Assembly (NCBI GenBank): GCA_008828725.1
Contig: MEHQ01001361.1
Span: 124,001-188,000, forward strand
DNA length: 64,000 nucleotides
From: Saccharina japonica
Lineage: Eukaryota > Sar > Phaeophyceae > Laminariales > Laminariaceae
Direction of reading: 5' to 3'
Each line of letters begins with the position of its first letter. Within the stretch, counting starts at the first letter, position 1. Positions 25,301-31,500 of the stretch are shown here, piece after piece. Below the pieces are notes generated by a model. The model was not told the DNA's origin, ran no database searches, and saw nothing but the letters and a program-made list of their open reading frames with translations. The translations under genes were made by a program, and so were the position numbers.

Positions 25301-25350
25301 AACAAGAGGGCAGCGATTGCTCCAGCTGGGAGCTTGCTCCCCGGTCGCAT
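7156..25350 (-). CDS. Tectonic-family ciliary transition-zone protein
   Basis: Tectonics are secreted or membrane-anchored glycoproteins of the ciliary transition zone (MKS/B9 complex) that help gate ciliary entry. Exons in coding order: 25144-25350, 24269-24444, 22711-22807, 16858-17088, 14762-14974, 13701-13947, 12947-13113, 11184-11347, 9247-9325, 8229-8351, 7156-7347. Their phases agree throughout. Visible family marks are: an N-terminal signal peptide (hydrophobic residues 9-29); the cysteine block CVCDMTAGQCDMNCCCDAEC; LLCVQYDNS; CNEANSVAF; SGNPGYLPGLPVLAG; VEFGYDGLGCCVLSLT; AEYIGAYGS with a QWMELQF strand; and a C-terminal hydrophobic anchor (AVFPVLLGPAVVTLIAQYL). About 630 residues are recovered. 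One or more exons equivalent to the region before CNEAN are missing between 22711 and 17088, possibly in the assembly gap. No symbol is given because TCTN1, 2 and 3 cannot be distinguished. Confidence 0.85.
7820..8035 (+). repeat. Interspersed repeat Q, copy 1
   Basis: It shares with 10905-11115 the ordered words TTGA(A/G)CAGGTACT, AGAAGA(G/A)(C/A)AGCTTTATT, a short GGGAAC/GGTTCCC hairpin, ACGCCT(T/C)CCAAGTACTAC and AATACG(A/G)TTC. The copies are clearly diverged. Both lie in Tectonic introns. Class unknown. Confidence 0.6.
8229..8351 (-). CDS. Tectonic penultimate exon
   Basis: 41 codons, phase 0 on both sides, between CGTACCAG| and GAG|GTACGC. It encodes NKIVSAGARYGKSDWVW, then NFWVCNSVSFKAYDHE, matching the KIV ... 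(S/T)AV(S/T)F block that follows NPQ in the family. Confidence 0.7.
8940..9045 (+). repeat. Interspersed repeat S, copy 1
   Basis: It contains GATCGAAGTATCAC followed about 45 bp later by GAGTTTCGACGAAATCCTCG and AT(T/C)TCACAG. Two further copies are at 13205-13285 (reverse) and 50885-50975 (forward). Confidence 0.55.
9247..9325 (-). CDS. Tectonic exon with EYRFLYAPVGSKANPQ
   Basis: A short exon between CTCGAAG| and CAG|GTGAGC. It encodes SGVCSSMVSTLEYRFLYAPV then GSKANPQ, matching the family's ...C.........W..yG...NPQ block. A long poly-T tract lies upstream of the acceptor. Confidence 0.75.
10905..11115 (+). repeat. Interspersed repeat Q, copy 2
   Basis: The second copy of the repeat at 7820-8035, with the GGGAAACCTCTGGTTTCCC hairpin better preserved. 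It adjoins the Tectonic exon at 11184. Confidence 0.6.
11184..11347 (-). CDS. Tectonic exon with the YIGAYGS motif
   Basis: It encodes HVDPETGFTPLAF then STAEYIGAYGSADPLDVSQW and MELQFSSSADTASWDDE. The donor GAGAG|GTGTGT leaves phase 2, completed by the first base of the next exon. The acceptor at 11348 (GTGAG) is weak; a stronger-looking one at 11355-11365 is out of phase. A family P repeat ends about 40 bp upstream. Confidence 0.7.
11390..12010 (+). mobile_element. Family P element, long copy
   Basis: It begins in a G homopolymer, then TGTACTCATGTCGTGCACGG and the CATAGACCCTCGCATCC block (twice), GACATTGCTTGCACCAAGCG, GAGCTGCATCCTGCTAAG, ATTTAATTTCTGGTGTGGCC and an A-rich segment. It ends near GCCAACCGACGCCAACCCAA. 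The 3' part is nearly identical to 38896-39276. No protein is encoded. Confidence 0.65.
12028..12310 (+). mobile_element. Family P element, 3'-truncated copy
   Basis: It follows directly on the previous copy in the same orientation, starting with a G homopolymer and TGTACTTCATT. The ACCGACCAGGCAGA to GCGCCGTGAGGTG segment is internally duplicated. It is truncated after AAAACCGCTTCTGAG. Confidence 0.6.
12947..13113 (-). CDS. Tectonic exon with the VEFGYDG motif
   Basis: It begins after AAAAAAAAG at 13114, completing the phase-1 codon, and ends CAG|GTGATC in phase 0. It encodes GCEDVGTSSVEFGYDGLGCC and VLSLTRDALAQ, the conserved C...V.FG....C.L.L segment. Confidence 0.75.
13205..13285 (-). repeat. 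Interspersed repeat S, copy 2
   Basis: The reverse-strand copy carries the complements of CTCACAGCTG, the CGA-rich core and CGCGCGATCGAAGTATCAC. It lies upstream of the Tectonic exon at 13113. Confidence 0.55.
13701..13947 (-). CDS. Tectonic exon with the SGNPGYL motif
   Basis: The acceptor CTCCCCAG at 13948 and donor CTG|GTAGGT (phase 1) bound ILHDGEGSVTGVTAAVVLTD, a beta-rich segment, then the near-invariant SGNPGYLPGLPVLAG. This is the strongest single family signature after the cysteine cluster. Confidence 0.85.
14011..14405. repeat. Minisatellite of about 20-23 bp
   Basis: Tandem, variable units around GGCAGTATTCGTCAACAATA, with alternate CGGTGTTCGTCAACA units, in the intron between Tectonic exons 14762-14974 and 13701-13947. 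Units differ in length and sequence, and no uniform spacer sits between them. Confidence 0.75.
14762..14974 (-). CDS. Tectonic exon with four cysteines
   Basis: 71 codons, phase 0 on both sides, from GCGCACAG| to ACC|GTGAGT. It encodes VEISSTTWLDWDAG through NCSFGGGSGANVSL to SLSSICYT. Several N-x-S/T sites (NCS, NVS, NTT) suit a lumenal or extracellular glycoprotein. Confidence 0.7.
15355..15740. repeat. Complex direct and inverted repeat block
   Basis: GGATAAACCACTTGAG/GGATAAACCACTGAGC recur at 15372 and 15649. The words CGAACAAAAT(T/G)AGTAC, GGGCTCAGTTC and (C/T)ACCGATA recur at about 15460 and 15550. TTTATCCTTC is inverted relative to the first pair. This suggests nested foldback elements. 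Confidence 0.45.
16858..17088 (-). CDS. Tectonic exon with CNEANSVAF
   Basis: 77 codons, phase 0 on both sides, between GATGAGCAG and CAG|GTGAAT. It starts LPVADDMGRC, then the conserved C..(N)P/S-VAF signature, then cysteines in ENACAREVENLEDEC. It corresponds to the middle of the tectonic domain. Confidence 0.75.
17171..17296. mobile_element. Palindromic TAAATAGGAC MITE, copy 2
   Basis: The left end TACGGGGTGGGC...GTAAATAGGACC is mirrored by ...CCTATTTACTAG and TTTACTATGGCCCCCCGTA on the right. An A/T-rich centre contains ACACAAAAACCTATATATTT. Confidence 0.65.
17638..17744. mobile_element. Palindromic TAAATAGGAC MITE, copy 3 (best preserved)
   Basis: The ends are ATTACGGAGGACCATA and its exact complement TATGGTCCTCCGTAAT, followed inward by TTAAATAGGACC and GGTCCTATTAAC. 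The total length is 107 bp. Confidence 0.75.
17955..18285 (+). repeat. Tandem repeat, about 3 units of 105-115 bp
   Basis: Each unit starts GGCGC/GGGATGGAA, then GTGAAG(T/C)..ACGCAAA, TCCGTGCAA(G/T)GCGTT and TTTTCATCTTGGAGAAAGAA. The third unit is the most diverged. Non-coding despite a short open frame. Confidence 0.6.
18363..18475. mobile_element. Palindromic TAAATAGGAC MITE, copy 4
   Basis: GGGGGCCCATAGTAAATACT and AGTAAATAGGACC oppose GTCCTATTTACTATTGTGG across an A/T-rich core with ACACAAAAAACTATATATTT. Confidence 0.6.
19129..20084 (-). mobile_element. Non-LTR retrotransposon (LINE), C-terminal part of the polymerase ORF, degenerate
   Basis: On the minus strand, a reverse-transcriptase thumb/C-terminal region reads FRYLGGLVNEHGDLTREIN, then ASACVRRYGPELFDRPGAPF, ALLYGCMTWAPRRDHYRLLR and a basic tail rich in K, R and E. 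A one-base shift near 19650 breaks the frame between IGYS and the following RQLSYAQALKR segment, so the copy is dead. Beyond the stop at 19129 is a (TTTG)n tail at 19087-19115, typical of a LINE 3' end. The 5' part, with the catalytic YxDD region, would lie in the N gap. It sits in a Tectonic intron in the same orientation as that gene. Confidence 0.85.
20085..21050. other. Assembly gap, 966 Ns
   Basis: All bases are unknown. It interrupts the LINE, and may also hide one or more Tectonic exons that should lie between 22711 and 17088. Open frames through it are meaningless. Confidence 1.
21130..21815 (+). mobile_element. Family P element, long copy with internal duplication
   Basis: A G homopolymer and TCTCATGTAATGCATTACCC lead into the CGTATGACC(G/A)TAGACC and CGGGTTTTCACCGACCAGGC blocks. 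The block from G homopolymer to CCAAGCG occurs twice. The 3' half (ATTTAATTTCCGGTGTGGCC, A-rich part, CCGACGCCAACCCAAGC) matches the 11390-12010 copy. Confidence 0.65.
22025..22130 (-). repeat. Degenerate tRNA-derived SINE-like copy
   Basis: On the minus strand CATTTGGCGTCGTCGAGGAC is followed by a B-box remnant GGGTTCCAAAAT. The same core appears at 26462-26580 with a good B box. The A-box region is poor. Confidence 0.45.
22170..22283. mobile_element. Palindromic TAAATAGGAC MITE, copy 5
   Basis: ACGGGGGGCCATAGTAAATA and AAGTAAATAGGACC oppose GTGCTATTTGCTAAGG and TCCCCCGTAA. It lies in a Tectonic intron beside a degenerate SINE. Confidence 0.65.
22711..22807 (-). CDS. Tectonic exon 3
   Basis: It encodes YPLAGGGVAQAAVDGLLCV then QYDNSGSKGEFFE, matching the conserved (F/L)CV..DN segment after the cysteine cluster. 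The acceptor CCGAG at 22808 is pyrimidine-poor but in phase. The donor is GAG|GTGAAT. The reading frame was found by eye; other frames across this stretch are shadows. Confidence 0.7.
23395..23482 (-). repeat. tRNA-like segment
   Basis: On the minus strand CCGGTAGAGTAGTGGTCAGC resembles an A box, and CAAGATCGAATCCCACC a B box, about 40 bp apart as in a tRNA. The acceptor and T stems do not pair, so it is a relic or SINE head and not a working tRNA gene. Confidence 0.4.
23490..23635 (+). repeat. tRNA-derived SINE-like copy
   Basis: TTTTACCAGTAGCCCAACG resembles a pol III A box. AAATGGCGTCGTCGGCAGGA is the family core, and GTGAGTTCGAATATCAC carries a near-consensus B box (GTTCGAAT). The part 23490-23570 recurs at 23760-23845. 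Confidence 0.5.
23760..23845 (+). repeat. SINE-like 5' fragment
   Basis: It repeats TTATAAG(G/A)CTTAGATTGGGT, TTTTACCAGTAGCCCAACG and TTAATGCCT(C/T)AACAA of the copy at 23490, then diverges before the B box. Confidence 0.5.
24269..24444 (-). CDS. Tectonic exon 2 (CDMNCCCD motif)
   Basis: The acceptor TGTGTGGCAG at 24445 opens IFDCGCVCDM. The exon carries the diagnostic cysteine cluster and continues through ELDACLEEGPADEV to TTTCYSTGKV. I place the donor at 24269 (GTAGGA, phase 2) because it joins exon 3 in frame. The alternative at 24274 (GTGCTG, phase 0) does not fit the next acceptor. Confidence 0.8.
24536..24620. mobile_element. Degenerate TAAATAGGAC MITE fragment
   Basis: Only AGAGTAAATAGGACAAAATA and the AAATACATAGGTTTTTGTCC core remain; the right terminal repeat is lost. 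It lies in Tectonic intron 1. Confidence 0.4.
24982..25062 (+). repeat. (GTACAG)n hexanucleotide repeat
   Basis: About 13 units with a single GTAGAG variant, in Tectonic intron 1. It produces long open frames on both strands (TG, VP and CT dipeptides) which are artefacts. Confidence 0.9.
25144..25350 (-). CDS. Tectonic exon 1 (signal peptide)
   Basis: The ATG at 25350 opens MRPGSKLPAG followed by a hydrophobic helix and ASASG, a typical secretory signal. It then encodes cysteine-bearing mature sequence ending SLSECE. The donor GAG|GTAAGG at 25144 matches consensus. 69 codons, ending in phase 0. Confidence 0.8.
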
Positions 25351-25456
25351 CAGTAGCTCGCTCCTTATCCTGTGCTGTTTGGCTTCTGCCTTAGCCCACC
25401 GCCAGGCGTGCGCCTACTACCTGTTGTTGTGTTCGTCGTGAACAAAGTGAAAGATA

Positions 25457-25950
25457 CCGGGTTTAGATTGCGCCGCACTGGATTCTTCGTTTTCTATCAG
25501 ATTGGTTCCAGGATTTTGAAGAATGCCGGGTTTAGATTTTAGATTGCGCCGCACTGGATTATTTGTTTTTTACCAGATTGTTTCCAGGATTTTGAAGATA
25601 CAGATTTCGTATGATATGATATGATATGATATCGTATCATACGTGCTGGTGTTGTTTGTAGATAATACGTGTTGCTTTGGATGCGCACGAGATTGTGATA
25701 GATCACATGCTACCGTCACAACGTTGGAGGATTGAGCAGGGAGGCGGAGACGTATGAAGACCTCGGCGTTCCAATGAGGTTGTCAATCTGACGCTGAGAT
25801 GGCAATCTGACTCTTGTCTGACTTGGTAATATCAGCCCCGCCCCCCGTCCCCCCAAATGGTACGTACGGATACCGTATCTTCGTTTTCTATCAGATTGGT
25901 TCCAGTATTTCGAAGATCTAGATATCGTATGCTAATCGTACGTATTTTCA
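25457..25950 (+). repeat. Promoter-proximal repeats upstream of the Tectonic gene
   Basis: CCGGGTTTAGATT..GCGCCGC and ACTGGATT(C/A) with (C/T)AGATTG(G/T)TTCCAGGATTT recur at about 25457 and 25523. The second half recurs at 25876. They begin about 100 bp upstream of the Tectonic ATG (25350, minus strand), so the promoter must lie within or among them. No defined promoter element is seen. Confidence 0.5.
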
Positions 25951-26149
25951 GTGATAAATCTATCTGTATTTCCGTTTGAAACTTGTACTTTCGAATCGCA
26001 GGATACATACATAGGATCCTACCGGGTACCAGGTATCATAAAAGCACACCCATGCGAAAACGGGCACCTCCATCAATCAAACACCATGCCCTTCGAAGGA
26101 CAAGGACGATGCCCGTCCGTGTGACAGCATATTGAAAGTACCGCCGTGT

Positions 26150-26315
26150 GCCTCGGCACTCCGTGAGAGAACGAGTGCGAAGCTTGACCCGCGCGGCAAG
26201 TACCGTCGAAGAGACATACATGTTAAGGTGTTACCTCCTGAGCTACGTATACGGTACGAGAGTCGGGGTAAAAGATCGACCAATTGTCCAGCCCAGGGTA
26301 TTTCTTATAACACTC
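26150..26315 (-). repeat. tRNA-derived SINE-like copy
   Basis: On the minus strand CTGGGCTGGACAATTGGTCG precedes an A box (ACGTAGCTCAGGAGG) and a weak B box (GCGGGTCAAGCTTC). The leading 40 bp match the copy at 26462-26580. Confidence 0.5.
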
Positions 26316-26461
26316 GCCCCCCCTCTGAGTGGCGGGATATTTGGGACGTCGGCACCGTATACGGCCGTACGTTGACCTACCCGCTTCGTTTCAATACCTG
26401 GGGAACCAGGGAGACGCGTTTTTTAGTTTTTACGGGCGCACGCGCAAGCGTTTCTGTAGAA

Positions 26462-26580
26462 GAAACGTCCGATGTGAGATTCGAACCCGTGTCCTCGACG
26501 ACGCCAAATATGAGGGTGTCGCCTACTGAGCTATAGGGGTAACGTATCGATCAATTACCCAGCCCAGGGTAATCCTTATA
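26462..26580 (-). repeat. tRNA-derived SINE-like copy, best promoter boxes
   Basis: On the minus strand TATAGCTCAGTAGGCGACAC fits the pol III A box, and ACGGGTTCGAATCTCAC fits the B box, with CATATTTGGCGTCGTCGAGG between. The T-arm and acceptor stems do not pair, so I call a SINE head and not a tRNA. Confidence 0.55.
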
Positions 26581-28327
26581 ACAGACATCAGACTGCTCCG
26601 ATATGTACCGAAAAACAGGAGAAGGAACTCAAGGACAACGGCAAGATGTTGGGCGGAAAAAGCTTGGGATCAAGAACAACCAATTTTAGTCGACTGTTCG
26701 ATTGGAGTTGGGCTGCACGTCGCCGTTAGCTGTGGGCTAAACACGCGAGTCGCGGTTCCCATCGGGGCAGATACATCGTATGCCTCGTAGGTGGAAACAA
26801 ATTAATGTCTTGAATTACTCTGTACTGATATGGATGAGGTAATCCCGCACCAATGTGGGTGACAGGTCTCGTCCAACCTCTATCTATCTATAGAGAGGTC
26901 CCCGTTAGGATCTCACATCGTCTCCTAGAAAAAAATAAATGATACCGGTACTAAATTATTTCACCCCCCCCTTTATTCCCTGCGTACGTAGAGTTAATGT
27001 GTACAGGACACCTCAAATATATGCGCGATGATTACCCTCCTATTGTATAGGCTCTACAAGCGAAGGCATGGCTCGGGTGCTCGTCTCAGCGGTACGACAT
27101 ACAGGTACACGCTACGAGACCACCTCGAGAAAGCCCGAGGCTTTAAAGCTACACCTCGTTTTATGCCATGCTCGTATTCTATCTATCGAACGAAGTACCA
27201 TTTGAGAGTGGGGCACGCAAAAACTCGTGGTGTGGTCGTACATACATACATACCAATGATGCAAACAAAAGCAGGGAATAAAGCAAAGCACAGCAGTGCG
27301 TAGAGGATATATTCGGTAGTTACTATCGGCATCATACCATCAATCTCTTCGAGAACGTGGAGGATTATAACAGGAATAATTGGAGTGGGTCTGGAGTATC
27401 TCATTCACGCCAGGAAGAAGGTGTTCGGGTTATACGGTGAGCAGTACACCAGCGTCAGGGTCGACACCGCGCGAGAAATCGGCAAACCAGACTGGTGCCA
27501 GCTGGGAGGGGCAGGAGGGCAGCCAAGGATGGCATCTTGCGGTCACGCGTGCTCGGTTACACCTAGGAGATGAGCAAGCGGACGACACCATGCTCACATG
27601 TCTCACATGTCTAGCGTTAGAAAGAAGAGTAGGAAAAGAGCATGCCATAAAATTTATTAGACGATTCTTCACGAGGATGGCGGGGTAGCGGCTTCGGCTT
27701 CGATGGTGTTGATAAACTATCTGGAGACCTCGCCAACTTGTTGTAGGGAGGGTCAAAACTAAAACTTGCAGGTTAAAATGTACCCCGTGCGACGAAACGT
27801 GACGACCCCGTTCAGGCTATTCCGCTGGTTGCCCCGCCTATAAACTAAAATCCTCGAGAGTGTTTGTTCGTGCCGCCAACGGTAACCGTTGAGGCATCTA
27901 CCGTTGAAACTGTCGGGTTGGCAACTGTCCCGATTTTGCGTTCGCAACCAACACCGCAGCAGTCTCGGTGCCAACGCGAATCCGGGATCAAGTCGAGTGA
28001 CCGCGACAACCAATTCTAACATTTTGGCGGCGCTCTCACCACGCCATAGATGGGAGTGTTAGAGGCCTCATCGGTATGAAAGAAACATGCCACGACTGCT
28101 GTTGGCACGGAGAGGCAGGCCTTCGTTCAGACGGAGGTAAAAGCCGCACGATCGTGTTTGTTCGTTTGCCGTTGCCACAACGCACGTCCCTTGTCACTTC
28201 AGCATACCCTCTTCCCGAACTTCTGAGCCCCCCCCCCCCCCCCTCCCTGTTGAAGCACGATTACCCATCTACGAGGCTGGTGCTTATGGTCGTGCTCTCC
28301 TGGGAGTACACATCTGAAAAAATCTAC
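26581..28327. other. Intergenic, no gene recognised
   Basis: This lies between the Tectonic 5' side and the 3' end of the EF-hand gene. Several open frames exist, but none shows a domain or is flanked by splice signals in phase. A C homopolymer lies at 28230-28243. Confidence 0.4.
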
Positions 28328-28585
28328 CTAAACAGCGACGCCACGGACCAGGTGATCGACGCACTCCGAAAACGTTATCCTACCACACCCGTGGGGATCG
28401 GCAGCCCTTAATCGAATCGTTGCCTGGCGGTCGATGTTGTCTTGCCCCCCCCTCGCTCCTGCTCGGTGTCGATCCGTGCGCGTGGGGGCAGGCGGTTCCG
28501 CCGCTTCCTGCGCACGCCGCAGTGTTCGCTTGGCGAGGGCCAGAAACTGGGAAGGGTTCACCACACCGTCGGCGTCGACGTCCAC
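28328..28585 (-). CDS. EF-hand gene last exon
   Basis: From CCCGCAG| to TAG at 28328. It encodes DVDADGVVNPSQFLALAKR (EF-hand 1, non-canonical Q at position 12), a linker, and LRAADPHGCGRITFSECVDH (EF-hand 2, canonical E12). It lies just left of the duplicated block, so it exists in one copy. Confidence 0.65.
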   Translation of the reverse strand: MDVDADGVVNPSQFLALAKRTLRRAQEAAEPPAPTRTDRHRAGARGGQDNIDRQATIRLRAADPHGCGRITFSECVDHLVRGVAV

Positions 28586-31500
28586 CTGCGGGACGAGGCG
28601 ACGGTTGAGAGAGACACGGTGTCGATGTTGCACCTATCTCTAGATCGATCCGTTGTGCGTGTGCAGATGTTCCTCTAGATCGATCAATTGCGCGGTTGAA
28701 TCTGTAGCGCTAGATCGAACAATGGTATGGGTGGGTTTGTTTGCGCGGTTCTTCTTTTCCCGTCTATCCATGGCCCCCGGTATGACACCCGGCCCGAAGC
28801 ACTCCGATAAAAACGTTACCATGATGGGGGGGGGTTATGGTAGCGCTACAGTAAGCTCTATAATACTATAAACACCGAGTCGTACTATTTTTTGACGAGA
28901 GCAGCGTTAGAAAGTTCCCATATCACGTCGATGAAGCGCAGAGACGACGCCTTGGCAGGTTGTGTCGAAAGTAAACGAATACCTAAGAGAAGCCTCCCCC
29001 GTCCACCTGAAAGTGGTTGTCGGTCGACCAGTACCACGGTACATTCCGCAAGAAGAAGGTACGCGACCTGCTTCGGAAAAAATAGGAGTCTTCGCTACGG
29101 CAAGCTAAAAGCTACCCTAACGCCCGATTCCTGTTTTAAGTCGCAACGGTGAGTGGGTGGTGCGTCGGTGAATAGCAGAGATAAACAACACAAAACAGCT
29201 GAGTACGGTGGCGATAAACATCGTTGCGAAATTGCAATGCACTCGAATCATCTGGCTTAACGAATTTCACCTTTCGAAAGTCCTCTTTGAAGTTCCTCAA
29301 GCAGCGAAGGTGCCCGTGGAGCTGATACCCCAACAGAACCTGCAAGAAAAATCCGAACGGCACCGGACTCCCTCTCGACCCCACTCGCCCCTGCCTACTT
29401 TTCCCTTGCCCGCGCCGAAGCCTTGCCCCCCCCGACCGTGATTCATGGCGGCTTCTTTGACCAGCACCCCAACGGTCTGTGCGTCTGCCGGTGCCCCCCT
29501 GTAGACATACCGAACCACTGCCTGCCAGTCTGCTGCGGCAAGCGAAGCTCCCGGGCGCGTTTGGCTACGGACGAGAGAGTCGATGGCAACGGCAGAGGCG
29601 GTGGCGAACGCTTGTCCTACTTTTCGAGGACGGCCGCTTGCCCTGCTGATGCCCGCCCCGCCCGAGCGGCGGCGGTAATCGCGGCGGCGGTCATCAACGT
29701 CGGCCCTCTCACGACGCGCTGTTTTATCCCGAATTATGGCCCGGATTATCTCCACGATGGTTTGTTCGAGGTTTTGCTGGTCCACTCGAAAGCGCTCGTC
29801 TACCTGCGAGTAGCAGTAAGGAAGAACGCAATCGGAATGCGGGGGGGGGTGAGACTGTCTTATGCATGGCGTAGACAATCGAGGGTGCATTGCGTCCAGT
29901 GTCGCGGGAAAGAAGACATGCTGTTCCTGCCACACCATCAAATTATCGACGGCCTTTTTCATTCACAGATTCACAGTCGAAACTGATGCCTAGTCGGGGA
30001 CGGCGGCGTGACAATGAGGGTCGTTGTTTATGCGTGAGTTCACCCCCGCGAGGACGGGTGGACCGTACTCAGCCGACGCGGGTATGGGGCTGCAGCTGTA
30101 CAGCCAACGAAATACTCTACACCACGAGTTCCAACACGTTTACCGCGTGACCCTACGCAGGATGAGTTCGTGCGTAATACCGTGCCACCTCCGCCGCCGC
30201 CACCGCCTTCATTGGTATGGTCGGAACGACATCTTTCCGTCTCGTTGAAGAGTCCGGTTCACGAATTCACAAAAAGCAAATGAATTCCCTCCCGGAGTTT
30301 CAATATGTTCAAAGTCGAGTTTGATCTCTGATTGACCACCCCGGTGCCTCCCGTCTCGACAGGGATGCGTGGTCAATGGTTGAATGACTAAGGCAAGCAA
30401 CAAATGAGTACGCCCCTAACCCTACGACGCCGCGCTCGATGCAAGCAATATCTGCCTGGCCGGTGAAAACCCGACGTGCTCCGTCCCGGCATTGTATTAA
30501 TAGTGGATGCGGGGGTCTACGGCCATAAGACTACGGCCATGCATGGTATGAGTACACCCCCCCCCCCACAAGAAAAAGTGCGCCTATAATATCTACCTTT
30601 CGACGAATCCCTACAACCAAGGAGCGCACCTCGTTCCGGAGGGTCATTTCGAAGACCTTAACCCTGTTGTCTTCTTCTCGGAAGTTCTCAACGCCCTCCC
30701 ACAGCGCTGCCGCTTGAATTCTCGCCATGGGGGTCAACCCGTATCTGTAGAACGCGCACATGTTCTGAGTTGGAGCCTAGAAGTACATACTTGATGCTGC
30801 TACTACTCCATCGCGAAATGCTATCAAAACAACAAGGACGCGCGGGTACTACTCCCTAGCCTTGCAGTGTCATTGGAGTCGTACGCGGTACGGCCCTAAC
30901 TCACCCAAAAAGGCGACAAACCGACCAAGAAAAAGCGGTGTTCGCTTCTGTTGCAAGAGCGTTCCTAGAAACGTATACAAGAGCGTTTTGAGGAAGGGAG
31001 ACATACACACCAAATGTTGCGTGCTACCTCACGATAGGGGCAGCACTTGGGCAGCACCTACTCCCCCCCCCCCCCCGAGACTGCTCACCTTTGGGTCTCT
31101 ATGCTTCACACGCGATTTTTGAGAAATATTGCAAGATTACGACCGAGGCACAATCCCGCCGGCTAGGTAATCAACGAACAATATATATAAAACACACACA
31201 CGTATAATGCAGAGAGATGTTTGGGGTAGCTCCTCGATTAAGGAGCTCGGTCAGTGATATATAGTTGAGCTTAAAAATGCAAACCCTACCGTACCAGCAC
31301 GGCTCCAGACCTACGCACCAAAGCCCGCCAACGTTAGCCGTGTCCCGCCAACGGCTCACCTGTGCACCAGAAAGTCGTCTACGTGTGTCGCCAGGGTCTG
31401 GCTCGGCATGCGCTGGGCTGCACAGCGGCGATCGTGCTTCTCTTTGGAGACGAAAATGGAAGCGATCAAGCTCTGGCGTCCGGATGGGGTGCACGGGAAA

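Noticed and set aside
24736..25356. 206-codon frames with TG, CT or VP dipeptide runs on both strands
   Set aside because: Produced by the (GTACAG)n repeat in a Tectonic intron. Only 25144-25350 on the minus strand is coding.
26462..26580. Functional tRNA gene on the minus strand
   Set aside because: A and B boxes are good, but the T and acceptor arms do not pair, and related degenerate copies surround it. SINE head.
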